From contig JAQGNU010000025.1 in the NCBI GenBank assembly GCA_028291645.1, positions 1 through 38,723 of the forward strand: a DNA stretch of 38,723 bases, read 5' to 3'. A model generated the notes under the pieces. It saw only the letters and a list, made by a program, of their open reading frames with translations, was not told the origin of the DNA and searched no databases. The translations under genes were made by a program, and so were the position numbers. Shown here one piece after another: positions 1 through 8,242 of the stretch. Source of the DNA: Nevskia sp. Lineage in GTDB: Bacteria; Pseudomonadota; Gammaproteobacteria; Nevskiales; Nevskiaceae. Within the stretch, counting starts at the first letter, position 1. Each line of letters starts with the position of its first letter.

Positions 1-1
1 G

Positions 2-769
2 CGCAACGGCGATTTCCTTGCACCCGCCGGTACCGCGCCACCGCTGCTGGTGCTGAGTCACGGTGGCCCGACCGCATCGACCGATTCCACCTTTAATCCC
101 AGCATCCAGTTCTGGACCAGCCGTGGCTTCGGCGTGGTCGACGTCAACTACGGCGGCAGCACCGGTTTTGGCCGCGACTACCGGCGCCGCCTCGACGGCC
201 AGTGGGGCATCGTCGATGTCGACGACTGCGTCAATGCCGCGCGTTATCTGGTGCAGCGCGGGCTCGCCGATCGCGCGCGGCTGGCGATTCGCGGCGGCAG
301 TGCCGGTGGCTACACCACGCTGTCGGCGCTCGCCTTGCGCGACTATTTCAGCGCTGGCGCGAGCTATTACGGCGTCGGCGATCTGGAAGTGCTGGCGCGC
401 GATACGCACAAGTTCGAATCGCGTTATCTCGATAGTCTGGTTGGACCGTATCCTGCGCAGAAAGCCTTATACCAGGCGCGCTCGCCGATCAATTCCATCG
501 AGCATTTATCGAGCCCGATGATTCTGTTCCAAGGTCTTGAAGACAAAGTGGTGCCGCCGAACCAGGCGCAAATGATGTTCGCAGCGGTGCGCGACAAAGG
601 CCTGCCGGTCGCCTATCTCGCATTCGAGCACGAGCAGCACGGCTTCCGCGCCGCGGCGACGATCAAGCGTTGCCTCGAAGCCGAGCTGTATTTCTATGGC
701 AAGGTATTCGGCTTCACGCCGGCGGATAAAATCGCGCCGGTGCCGATCGAGAATCTAGCCGCGCGCTGA
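2..769 (+). CDS. S9 family prolyl oligopeptidase-type peptidase, C-terminal part (5' truncated)
   Basis: This is the catalytic end of a serine peptidase of the prolyl oligopeptidase (S9) family, which cleaves short peptides. The frame is open to the first base of the window, so the N-terminal propeller and the start codon lie outside. An alpha/beta-hydrolase domain fills the visible part. It has the oxyanion segment SHGGP, the YGGSTGFGR strand, the nucleophile elbow RGGSAGG (Ser codon at 299-301), the acid in GLEDKVVP and the histidine in HEQHGFR, so the catalytic triad is complete. It resembles the acylaminoacyl/dipeptidyl peptidase group. The TGA stop touches the ATG of the next gene (TGAATG), which suggests co-transcription and translational coupling. 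The exact substrate cannot be told without the propeller domain. Confidence 0.9.
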   Translation, partial: RNGDFLAPAGTAPPLLVLSHGGPTASTDSTFNPSIQFWTSRGFGVVDVNYGGSTGFGRDYRRRLDGQWGIVDVDDCVNAARYLVQRGLADRARLAIRGGSAGGYTTLSALALRDYFSAGASYYGVGDLEVLARDTHKFESRYLDSLVGPYPAQKALYQARSPINSIEHLSSPMILFQGLEDKVVPPNQAQMMFAAVRDKGLPVAYLAFEHEQHGFRAAATIKRCLEAELYFYGKVFGFTPADKIAPVPIENLAAR

Positions 770-1717
770 ATGCCGATGAGCCCTTCGCAGATGCTGCACA
801 ACTCCGCGCTGACCGCACCGCTGCGCGCGCGGCTGCGCAAGTGGGTATTCGGCATTCTGCAGAAGGGTGAGGGCGGGTCGTCGAGCATCAATTTCGACGA
901 ACCGGTCGGCGATCCCGGCCTGTTCGGACCCGACAGCGTGACCTGGCGCATCCACGCCGATTTTCCCGGCATGATGTCCGGTGGCATCTGCGCGCTGATG
1001 CTGCAAACGCTGCATCCACTCGCATTGGCTGGGGTCTGGGACCATTCCAGTTTTCGCGACGACGTGCTCGGCCGCCTGCGCCGCACCTCGGGCTTCGTCG
1101 CCGGAACGACGTTTGCGCCGAAGGCCGAAGCGCTGCAGCTGATCGCCAAGGTCGAGCGCATTCACCAGCGCGTGCGCGGAACCGCACAGGATGGCCGCGC
1201 GTATTCGGCTGACGATCCGGATCTGCTGACCTGGGTGCATGCGACCGAGATGTTGAGCTTCCTCAACGGCTATCAACGCTACCGGCAGATCGAGCTGCCG
1301 CTGGCGATCCAGGATCGCTACTACGCCGAAACCAGCTTGATTGCGGAACGCCTGGGCGCGCGCGGTGTACCGAAATCGGCGGCGGCGGTCGCTACTTATT
1401 TCGAAGCGGTGCAGCCGCAGCTCGAATACAGCGCGCGCTCGATCGCGGTGCTCGAGGTGCTGAACCGCGTCGATCTGCCGATTCCGCTGGCCGGTGTTTC
1501 GCGCCAATTGTTTATCGGCGCCGGAGCTGCGTTGTTGCCGCCCTGGGCGCTGCAGCTGATGCGGCGTTCGCGTGCGCGGCAGCTACGCGACCGCACCGCG
1601 GCACGCAGTCTGCAGGCGATTGCGCCGGTGCTGCGCGCCGCGCTGAAGGACGGCATCGGCGCGCATTCGTGCCGGCGCGTGGGTCTCGATCCGGCCGAGC
1701 TGCATCGCAGTTTCTGA
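770..1717 (+). CDS. DUF2236 / MpaB-like oxygenase-family protein
   Basis: This 315-residue protein looks like the DUF2236 (ER-bound oxygenase MpaB/B'/Rubber oxygenase) family. Members of that superfamily bind heme or act as oxygenases on hydrophobic substrates; function within the bacterial group is mostly unassigned. Seen in the sequence: an N-terminal GDPGLFGPDSVTWRIH segment, the GGICALMLQTLHPLALAGVWDH helix region with candidate heme-ligand histidines (given here only as a descriptor), a RIHQRVRG segment, and DDPDLLTWVHATEMLSF, all typical of the family. No signal peptide is evident. It begins directly after the stop of the S9 peptidase gene with no spacer, so its own Shine-Dalgarno would lie inside that gene. 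It converges on the minus-strand SDR gene only 13 bp away. The family call is from recognisable motifs; the substrate is unknown. Confidence 0.82.
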   Translation: MPMSPSQMLHNSALTAPLRARLRKWVFGILQKGEGGSSSINFDEPVGDPGLFGPDSVTWRIHADFPGMMSGGICALMLQTLHPLALAGVWDHSSFRDDVLGRLRRTSGFVAGTTFAPKAEALQLIAKVERIHQRVRGTAQDGRAYSADDPDLLTWVHATEMLSFLNGYQRYRQIELPLAIQDRYYAETSLIAERLGARGVPKSAAAVATYFEAVQPQLEYSARSIAVLEVLNRVDLPIPLAGVSRQLFIGAGAALLPPWALQLMRRSRARQLRDRTAARSLQAIAPVLRAALKDGIGAHSCRRVGLDPAELHRSF

Positions 1718-1730
1718 GCGATGCGCGTCG

Positions 1731-2558
1731 TCAGATGACGGACGCCTGCTCGCTCAAGTCCCACAGCTGCTTTGCCAACCCGATGTCGCGGCTCATCGCA
1801 GTGGATGCGGCGATCTTGCGCTTGACGAAGTATTCGCCGTTGAACTTCGCGGCTTCGGGCGCGGTAGCGAGCCAGATCGCGGTGTCGGCGCCTTTCTGCG
1901 GCGACAGCATGAAGGCCAGCGCCACGCGCCGCGGCAGCGACGGCGTCTCGCGGTAGATACCGGTGGCGACGGCGCCTGGATGGAAAGCGTTGACGGTGAT
2001 GCGTGTGCCGGCCAGACGCCGTGCCAGCTCGCGCGTGAAGATCAGATTCGCCAGCTTGGCCTGGCCGTAGGCGAGAATGCCGAAGCGGTGGCGCTTCGGA
2101 TCGGTGAAGCTGGCCTGATCGATGCGGCCGAACTTGTGCATCAGCGAACTGGTGACGACGATGCGTCCCTGTGCCGCGGCCTTGACCGCATCGAGAATGC
2201 GCTGCACCAGCCGGAAATGGCCGAAGTGCATCACGCCGATCATCGCTTCGTAGCCGCTGGGTAGCTTGTGCAGCGGCATCGTGAACAGGCCGGCGTTGAG
2301 TATCAGCACGTCGATCAGCGGCATGCGTGCGAGCAGCGCGGCGGCGAACTGATCGATGTTGGCAAAGTCGCCGAGATCGAGCGCCAGCGTTTCGATCTGC
2401 GCGTTCGGATGCGTGACCTTGATGTCGGCGATTGCGGCTTGCGATTTCGCCTGATCGCGGGCCACGATCAGCACGCGGTCGCCGCGACCGGCAAGCTCGC
2501 GCGCCATTTCCAGACCGATGCCGCTGTTGCCGCCGGTGATCAGTACATTGCGAGCCAT
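1731..2558 (-). CDS. Short-chain dehydrogenase/reductase (retinol dehydrogenase-like), altered Asn position
   Basis: This 275-residue SDR should be an NAD(P)-dependent oxidoreductase of alcohols or ketones. The Rossmann motif TGGNSGIG is at residues 8-15, NAG follows the fourth strand (LILNAGLF), the catalytic serine lies in VVTSSLMHKF and the Tyr/Lys pair in YGQAKLAN. The usual N-H-x-G-H motif reads M-H-F-G-H here, so the catalytic-tetrad asparagine is replaced by methionine. It is the last gene of a minus-strand set (OPT transporter, SDR, SDR) and starts 31 bp after the preceding SDR stop. Its neighbour SDR keeps the asparagine, so the two are diverged paralogues. It may be a low-activity or specialised enzyme; the substrate cannot be inferred. 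Confidence 0.9.
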   Translation of the reverse strand: MARNVLITGGNSGIGLEMARELAGRGDRVLIVARDQAKSQAAIADIKVTHPNAQIETLALDLGDFANIDQFAAALLARMPLIDVLILNAGLFTMPLHKLPSGYEAMIGVMHFGHFRLVQRILDAVKAAAQGRIVVTSSLMHKFGRIDQASFTDPKRHRFGILAYGQAKLANLIFTRELARRLAGTRITVNAFHPGAVATGIYRETPSLPRRVALAFMLSPQKGADTAIWLATAPEAAKFNGEYFVKRKIAASTAMSRDIGLAKQLWDLSEQASVI

Positions 2559-2589
2559 GTGGGTTTCCCGTTTGGATTTCGAATTTTGT

Positions 2590-3522
2590 TTAAAGGTATT
2601 GCACGCCGGTCAGCTGCGCCGACAGCGCCCACAACTGCGCAGCGAGTTGCGGATCGCGCGCCAGCTTGCGGCAGTCCACCTTGACCGGCGCTCCGTGCAA
2701 CTGCTGGAAGCCGGCAGGGCCGTAGTAATCGCCGCTCTGCACATCCGCCGCGGTCGCTGCATACAGCGAAGGCAGTGCGCCCATCGCCGACGACTGTCCG
2801 AACAGCACGTTGACGAGTTTCATCGCTGCGCCGCTGACTGCGGAGTTGTCCATGCTGGGGCCGACGAACTGCAGGTTGGTTGCGGCGTAACCGGGATGCG
2901 AGGCGGCGGTGATCACATCGAGCCCGGCCTGCTTCAGGCGTCGATCCAGTTCGAAGGTGAACAGCAGGTTCGCCAGCTTGCTCTTGCCGTAAGCGTCCCA
3001 GCGCTTGTACGGCTTGTGTTCCCAGTTGATGTCGGCGAGGTCCATCGCACGGGTCCAGCGATGCGCGAGACTGGCGACGTTGACGACGCGCGCCGCCGGC
3101 GCTGCCTTCAGCGGTTCGAGCAGCAGACCGGTCAGCGCGTAGTGGCCGAAGTGATTGGTGCCGATCTGCATCTCGAAGCCGTCGCGCGTGCGACGCATGG
3201 GCACTGCCATCACGCCGGCGTTGTTGACCAGCAGATCGAGCCGCGGATATTTCGCGGCGAGCGTTTGCGCGAACTGCCGCACCGACGCCAGATCGGCCAG
3301 ATCGAGCGGCATGATCTCGATCGTCGCCGACGGCGCACGCCGCCGTACTTCCTCGAAAGCCGTGCGGGCTTTCGTCGCGTCGCGGCAGGCCATCACCACG
3401 GTCGCGCCCGCGCCAGCGAGTGCGGCGCTGGTTTCGAGGCCGAGCCCGCTGTTGGCACCGGTGACGACGGCGATCTTGCCGCTCTGATTCGGAATGTCTT
3501 GCGACGTCCAGCCTGTGGTCAT
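2590..3522 (-). CDS. Short-chain dehydrogenase/reductase (retinol dehydrogenase/WWOX-like)
   Basis: This is a 310-residue SDR with all classical elements: TGANSGLG for cofactor binding, NNAGVM, the intact asparagine in NHFGHYALTG, the catalytic serine in NVASLAHRW and the Tyr/Lys pair in YGKSKLANLL. The arginine in ACRDATKA after the second strand suggests NADP(H) preference, as in retinol-dehydrogenase-like SDRs. An upstream in-frame start exists, but the ATG at 3522 is preferred because GGAAG sits about 8 bases ahead of it. The start lies 19 bp after the stop of the OPT transporter gene and the stop is 31 bp before the next SDR, so the three genes probably form one operon. The substrate is unknown; a link to imported peptides or small hydrophobic aldehydes would be speculation. 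Confidence 0.92.
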   Translation of the reverse strand: MTTGWTSQDIPNQSGKIAVVTGANSGLGLETSAALAGAGATVVMACRDATKARTAFEEVRRRAPSATIEIMPLDLADLASVRQFAQTLAAKYPRLDLLVNNAGVMAVPMRRTRDGFEMQIGTNHFGHYALTGLLLEPLKAAPAARVVNVASLAHRWTRAMDLADINWEHKPYKRWDAYGKSKLANLLFTFELDRRLKQAGLDVITAASHPGYAATNLQFVGPSMDNSAVSGAAMKLVNVLFGQSSAMGALPSLYAATAADVQSGDYYGPAGFQQLHGAPVKVDCRKLARDPQLAAQLWALSAQLTGVQYL

Positions 3523-3541
3523 GGCGATTCTTCCGTGTAGC

Positions 3542-5485
3542 TCAGGGGTGGGCTTCGGCGATTGCACCGCGCGTCGCCGCGCGATACAGCAGCCATGCGA
3601 CCAGCGCGATCACTGCGAGGCCGACGATCGCGCCGAACTGCAGCGAGGGCGGCAGCGCCAGCACGTCGGCGCGGCCGGCGACCACGATCGGTATCGCGAT
3701 GACGATGCCGGTCAGCGCCTCGCCGGTGATGAGTCCGGCGGAGAACAGCACGCCAGGCCGATGTACGCGCTCGCGGGTTTCGTCGTCGGCCTGCGTCACG
3801 CCGCGCGCGCGCTCGACCACGTAGGCGAGCAGCCCGCCGAGGAAGATCGGCACCATCAGTTCCAGCGGCAGGTAGATGCCGATCGCGGCACCGAGCACCG
3901 GCACGCGGAACTTGGCGCCGCGCGCCTTGAGCACACTGTCGAGCGCGATCACCAGCGCGCCGATGACGCCGCCGATGGCGATCATGTTCCACGGCAGATG
4001 GCCGCCGAACAGACCCTTCGCGACCGAAGCCATCAGCGTCGCCTGCGGGGCGGCCAGCGAATTCGGATGCTGCGGCGTGGCCGGGCCGATGCCGTAGGCC
4101 TGCGCCAGCAGGTTCAGCACCGGCGCCATCACCAATGCGCAGGAGATCGCGCCGACACCCAGCATCAGCTGCTGTTTCCAGGGCGTCGCACCCACCAGAT
4201 AGCCGGCCTTCAGATCCTGCAGGTTGTCGCCGCCGACCGAGGCCGCGCAGCACACCACCGCGCCGATCATGATCGCCGCAACGGCGCCGATCGGAGAATC
4301 GCGGCCGAGCAGCAGCAGCAGAACGGCTGAGGCGAACAGGATGGTGGCGATGGTGATGCCGGATACCGGATTGTTCGATGAGCCGACCAAGCCGGCTAGA
4401 TACGCGGACACCGACACGAACAGGAAGCCGGCGACGATCATGATGACGGTCATCGTGATCGCCACGCCCAAGCTGCCGACGATCGCGTAGTACAGACCCG
4501 CGAGCGGAATCGTAAACGCGAGCAGTGCGATCAGCATCCACTTCATCGGCAGATCGCGGTCGGTTTCGGCGACGATGACCGCAGTGCCCTTGCGCGCCGC
4601 GGCGAGGCCGCTCCTGACGCCCGACAGCAGCGACCTGCGCAGGCTGAACAGCGTCCACAGGCCGCCGACCAGCATGGTGCCGACGCCGAGGTAGCGCACC
4701 TTCTCCGCACGGATGATCGCGGCAATATCGGCGGGACTCTGTCCGACCAGTTTCGCCGCCAGCTCCGGATCGCCGGCCAGGAAGTACGCGTGGTAGATCG
4801 GGATCGCGATGTTGTACGACAGGATCGAGCCGGAGACGATGACGATGCCGACGTTGAGGCCGACGATATAGCCGACGCCGAGCAGTGCCGGCGACAGATT
4901 GGTGCCCATGTAAGCGAGATAGCGGCCGAAAAAAGTCGCGCCGGTGGCGTTGTCCGGAATCAGGCGCAGGCCGCTCTCCGCGGCCAGCTTGATGAACGCG
5001 CCGAGGCCGCTGGCCAGCGCCAGGATGCGGATGCCGGGGCCGGGATTCTCGCCGGCGCGCAGCACTTCGGCGGCGGCCTTGCCTTCGGGAAACGCCAGCG
5101 GTTCGTCGACGATCATCGAGCGCCGCAGCGGCACCGAGAACAACACGCCGAGCAGGCCGCCGAGGCCAGCGATCGCCGCCACCCAGCCGTACTTGAAATC
5201 GGTCCAGTAGCCGAGGATCACCAGCGCCGGAATCGTGAACACCACGCCGGCTGCGATCGAGGTGGCGGCCGACGCGCCGGTCTGCACGATATTGTTTTCG
5301 AGGATGCTGCCGCCGCCGAGCGCGCGCAGGATCGCCATCGACACCACTGCCGCCGGAATCGCGGTGGCGATGGTCAGGCCGGCGAACAGGCCCAGATAGG
5401 CATTGGCGGCGGCGAGAATCATCGCCAGCACCATCGACAGGATGACGGCGCGTACCGTCAGCTGTGGAACTACGGCTGCATTCAT
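3542..5485 (-). CDS. OPT-family oligopeptide/metal-chelate transporter
   Basis: This 647-residue inner-membrane protein belongs to the OPT family, proton-coupled importers of oligopeptides or metal-peptide complexes. Many hydrophobic segments run through the whole length. Family hallmarks are AFPEGKAAAEVLRAGE early on, SSNNPVSGITIATI in the centre and GGDNLQDLKAGYLVGATPWKQQ further on. The length fits bacterial OPT proteins. The open frame continues far upstream, but the ATG at 5485 is chosen because GGGAG lies 7 bases before it; an ATG at 5509 has no comparable site. It heads a minus-strand operon with two SDR genes. It is divergent from rlmA across about 250 bp that should hold both promoters. 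The substrate (peptide, siderophore or other) cannot be told. Confidence 0.93.
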   Translation of the reverse strand: MNAAVVPQLTVRAVILSMVLAMILAAANAYLGLFAGLTIATAIPAAVVSMAILRALGGGSILENNIVQTGASAATSIAAGVVFTIPALVILGYWTDFKYGWVAAIAGLGGLLGVLFSVPLRRSMIVDEPLAFPEGKAAAEVLRAGENPGPGIRILALASGLGAFIKLAAESGLRLIPDNATGATFFGRYLAYMGTNLSPALLGVGYIVGLNVGIVIVSGSILSYNIAIPIYHAYFLAGDPELAAKLVGQSPADIAAIIRAEKVRYLGVGTMLVGGLWTLFSLRRSLLSGVRSGLAAARKGTAVIVAETDRDLPMKWMLIALLAFTIPLAGLYYAIVGSLGVAITMTVIMIVAGFLFVSVSAYLAGLVGSSNNPVSGITIATILFASAVLLLLLGRDSPIGAVAAIMIGAVVCCAASVGGDNLQDLKAGYLVGATPWKQQLMLGVGAISCALVMAPVLNLLAQAYGIGPATPQHPNSLAAPQATLMASVAKGLFGGHLPWNMIAIGGVIGALVIALDSVLKARGAKFRVPVLGAAIGIYLPLELMVPIFLGGLLAYVVERARGVTQADDETRERVHRPGVLFSAGLITGEALTGIVIAIPIVVAGRADVLALPPSLQFGAIVGLAVIALVAWLLYRAATRGAIAEAHP

Positions 5486-5737
5486 CAACAAGCTCCCTAT
5501 TCGATTCATCGTGTCCGTACGAGATGGAGTGCGCGGCAGGCGATTCCCCAACAAGCTGTACGGAGCCCTAATGGCGGCATTCTGGCAGAGCACGCGCAGC
5601 ATCGCGCAGGCGGCCGCCGGCGGAATGGGCGGCACTTGCGTTAAGGTCGCGCTGCGGTCGCAAGTCCTGGCGTCTTCATGCTTGCCGCGGCCGCACTCCG
5701 TATCCACTCTCATCCGCACCAGGCTCGCCCGAACGGC

Positions 5738-6550
5738 ATGTCTCTTTTCATCTGTCCGCTGTGCCGCGCACCGCTGCAGGCCGATGCCAAGGTCTGGCGC
5801 TGCGCGCAAGGCCACAGCTTCGATGTCGCGCGCGAAGGCTATGTGAACCTGCTGCCGGTACAGCACAAGCACAGCCGCGCGCCCGGCGACAACGCCGACA
5901 TGGTGACGGCGCGGCGCGAATTCCTGCAGGCCGGCCATTACCAACCGTTGCGCGAAGCCGCAGTCGCGCTGCTGGCGCCGCTGCAGGCGCAGAGCCTGCT
6001 CGACCTCGGCTGCGGCGAGGGCTACTACAGCAGCGCGTTCCGTGCGGCGGTGCCCAATGTGATCGGCCTCGACATCGCCAAGTCGGCAGTGCGGCTGGCG
6101 GCGAAGCGCTTTCGCGACATCATCTGGCTGGTCGGCAGTGGTGCCTTGCTGCCGTTGGCGGATGCGTCGGTCGACGTCGTCAGCAGCCTGTTCAGTCCCT
6201 TGCCGATCGCCGAGATGCGGCGCGTGCTGAAACCCGCTGGGCGAGTGCTGGTGGTGACGCCGGCAGCCGGGCATCTGCTGAGCATCCGCGAGCGCCTGTT
6301 CGACGAAGTGCGTGCGCATGAACCGGACAAGTTCCTAGCGGCATTTGAATCCGAGTTCGATCTGCAGCAACGGCAGCATCTGCAGTTTCCGCTGCGTTTG
6401 ACGCCGCCCGCGCTGAAACAGCTGCTGCTGATGACGCCCTATGCCTGGAAGGCGAAGCCAGAGCGGCGCGCTGCGCTGGAAGCAGGCGAGGGCGCTGTCA
6501 CCGAAGCGGCGTTCACGCTGCTGCTGTTTCGCAGGAAGGCGTCGGGCTAG
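5738..6550 (+). CDS. rlmA: 23S rRNA (guanine-N1)-methyltransferase RlmA-like
   Basis: This 270-residue enzyme matches RlmA (RrmA), which methylates N1 of a guanine in 23S rRNA helix 35 with S-adenosylmethionine. An N-terminal zinc site is visible as Cys6, Cys9, Cys22 and His26 (CPLC then CAQGH), with the same spacing as in Escherichia coli RlmA. It is followed by GYVNLLP and the GDNADMVTARREFL segment. The SAM-binding motif LDLGCGEG spans about residues 88-95. The chosen ATG gives a length almost equal to the E. coli enzyme (269); the frame continues 20 codons upstream, but that extension has no zinc-domain homology. It stands alone on the + strand and converges with the acyl-CoA synthetase gene. 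It could be the TlrB-like paralogue, but RlmA is the simpler reading. Confidence 0.88.
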   Translation: MSLFICPLCRAPLQADAKVWRCAQGHSFDVAREGYVNLLPVQHKHSRAPGDNADMVTARREFLQAGHYQPLREAAVALLAPLQAQSLLDLGCGEGYYSSAFRAAVPNVIGLDIAKSAVRLAAKRFRDIIWLVGSGALLPLADASVDVVSSLFSPLPIAEMRRVLKPAGRVLVVTPAAGHLLSIRERLFDEVRAHEPDKFLAAFESEFDLQQRQHLQFPLRLTPPALKQLLLMTPYAWKAKPERRAALEAGEGAVTEAAFTLLLFRRKASG

Positions 6551-6576
6551 CGACGCGCGCGTAATCGCAATCGAGA

Positions 6577-8229
6577 TCAGCGCAATTCGCGGCGCAGGAT
6601 TTTCCCGGTCGCGGTCTTCGGCAGTTCCGGCAGGAATTCGACGATGCGCGGATATTTGTACGCGGCCATGCGCGCCTTGCAGAACGCGATGACTTCTTCG
6701 GCGGCCAGCGTGTGCCCCGGCTTCAGGCTCAGTACCGCCTTCACGGTTTCGCCGCGGTAGGCATCGGCGACGCCGACCACGGCGGCTTCGCGCACCGCCG
6801 GATGTGCATACAGCACGTCCTCGACTTCGCGCGGCCAGACCTTGTAGCCGGCGGCGTTGATCATGTCCTTCTTGCGGTCCACCAGGTAGAGCCAGCCTGC
6901 GGCATCGAGCGCGCCGATGTCGCCGGTGGCGAGCCAGCCGTCGTTCAGTGCGGCCGCGGTTTCCTTCGGCTTGTTCCAGTAGCCGGCAATCACCTGCGGA
7001 CCGCGGATCATGATTTCGCCGGCGGTGCCGGGGCCGAGCGTAGCGCCGCTCTCGGTATCGACGATGCGCACCTCGGTGTTGAAGGTCGGCACGCCGACCG
7101 ACAGCGCACCAAACGCGGGATCGACCGGGCCACGGCGATTCAGCGGCGTCACCGTCGACGGCGAAGTGGTTTCGGTCAGGCCGTAAGCATTGTGGATGTA
7201 GAGGCCGAAGCGCGCTTCGAACTGCTCGACCACCGGCAACGCGATCGGCGCACCGCCGGAATAGATCGCGCACAGGCTGGCGAGACTGTCGCTGCGCGCG
7301 TCGGGATGATTCATCAGCGCGATCAGCGCGGTGATCGCGCCGATGGTGAACTCGGGCTGGTGTTCGCGCAGCGCGTCGAGCATCACGCCGGGTTCGAAGC
7401 GGTAGCACAGGATCAGCGGCGCGGCGTTGAGCAGGCTCAGGCCGATGTGGCCGATCAGGCCGGTGATGTGGAACAGCGGCGCGATTGCCAGCACCGGCGC
7501 GCCTTCGCGCACTTTTATCCAGTCGCGATAAACCTGCGCGGTGAACGTCAGATTGCCGTGCGTGTTCATCGCGCCCTTCGGCAGGCCGGTGGTGCCGGAG
7601 GTGTAGACCAGCAGCGCGGTATCGTCCGGTGCGAAGCTTTGCGGCGGCGGTTGGCTGCCGGCGTGACGCTCGATCAGCGCGCGAAAGTCGAGGCTGCCGG
7701 GCAGGCGCGGCGGCGGCGATTGGCGCAAGCGCGCATCGAGCACGCGCGCGTCGTCGCGCTGCTGGAAATCGAGCGACGAGGTCGTGATCAGCAGCTCGAC
7801 CGGATTCGTCTGCAGCGCGGCTGCGACGATTTCGTGCGCGTTGTCCTGGCACAGCAGTACCTTCGGCTGGCAGTCCGCCAGTAGCAGGCCGAGTTCGCGC
7901 TCGCGATTCATCGGATTGATCGACACCGCGATCGCGCCGGCCTTCCAGCTCGCGATCAGCGCGATGACGAACTGCGGCAGATTCTGCAGGAACAGCGCGA
8001 CGCGATCGCCGCGGCCCACGCCCCGCGCGATGAATCCACAGGCCAGCGCGTCGCTGAGACGATCGAGTTCGGCGTAGCTCAGGCTGCCGTCGAAGTAGAG
8101 CAGCGCCGGGCGTTCCGCAGCGCGCTGCACGGCGGCCTCGAACATCGCCAGCGCATTCGGATACTCGGCCGTGATCCGCGCCGGCTGGCCTTCGGCGTAG
8201 AGCTTGATCCAGGGTGCCGCATCGCTCAT
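6577..8229 (-). CDS. AMP-forming acyl-CoA synthetase/ligase (long-chain fatty-acid type)
   Basis: This 550-residue ANL-superfamily enzyme activates a carboxylic acid with ATP and loads it on CoA. Signature motifs are in order: the P-loop YTSGTTGLPKGA near residues 209-220, YGLTETTSPS for the adenylate, the TGD aspartate (WLATGDIG), DRKKDMINAAGYKVWPREVE at the hinge, and a C-terminal PKTATGKILRREL with the catalytic lysine near residue 543. Length and motif order fit long- or medium-chain acyl-CoA synthetases; a CoA ligase for an aromatic or terpenoid acid is also possible. The gene begins 13 bp after the stop of the cyclase-family gene without a clear Shine-Dalgarno, so translation may be coupled. 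Together they could hydrolyse a cyclic or amide compound and activate the resulting acid. Confidence 0.92.
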   Translation of the reverse strand: MSDAAPWIKLYAEGQPARITAEYPNALAMFEAAVQRAAERPALLYFDGSLSYAELDRLSDALACGFIARGVGRGDRVALFLQNLPQFVIALIASWKAGAIAVSINPMNRERELGLLLADCQPKVLLCQDNAHEIVAAALQTNPVELLITTSSLDFQQRDDARVLDARLRQSPPPRLPGSLDFRALIERHAGSQPPPQSFAPDDTALLVYTSGTTGLPKGAMNTHGNLTFTAQVYRDWIKVREGAPVLAIAPLFHITGLIGHIGLSLLNAAPLILCYRFEPGVMLDALREHQPEFTIGAITALIALMNHPDARSDSLASLCAIYSGGAPIALPVVEQFEARFGLYIHNAYGLTETTSPSTVTPLNRRGPVDPAFGALSVGVPTFNTEVRIVDTESGATLGPGTAGEIMIRGPQVIAGYWNKPKETAAALNDGWLATGDIGALDAAGWLYLVDRKKDMINAAGYKVWPREVEDVLYAHPAVREAAVVGVADAYRGETVKAVLSLKPGHTLAAEEVIAFCKARMAAYKYPRIVEFLPELPKTATGKILRRELR

Positions 8230-8242
8230 CGCGCGCGTGCCG

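Noticed and set aside
5486-6319. Upstream extension of the OPT transporter frame through rlmA
   Set aside because: It is antisense to rlmA and does not look like membrane protein sequence; the ATG at 5485 with GGGAG is convincing.
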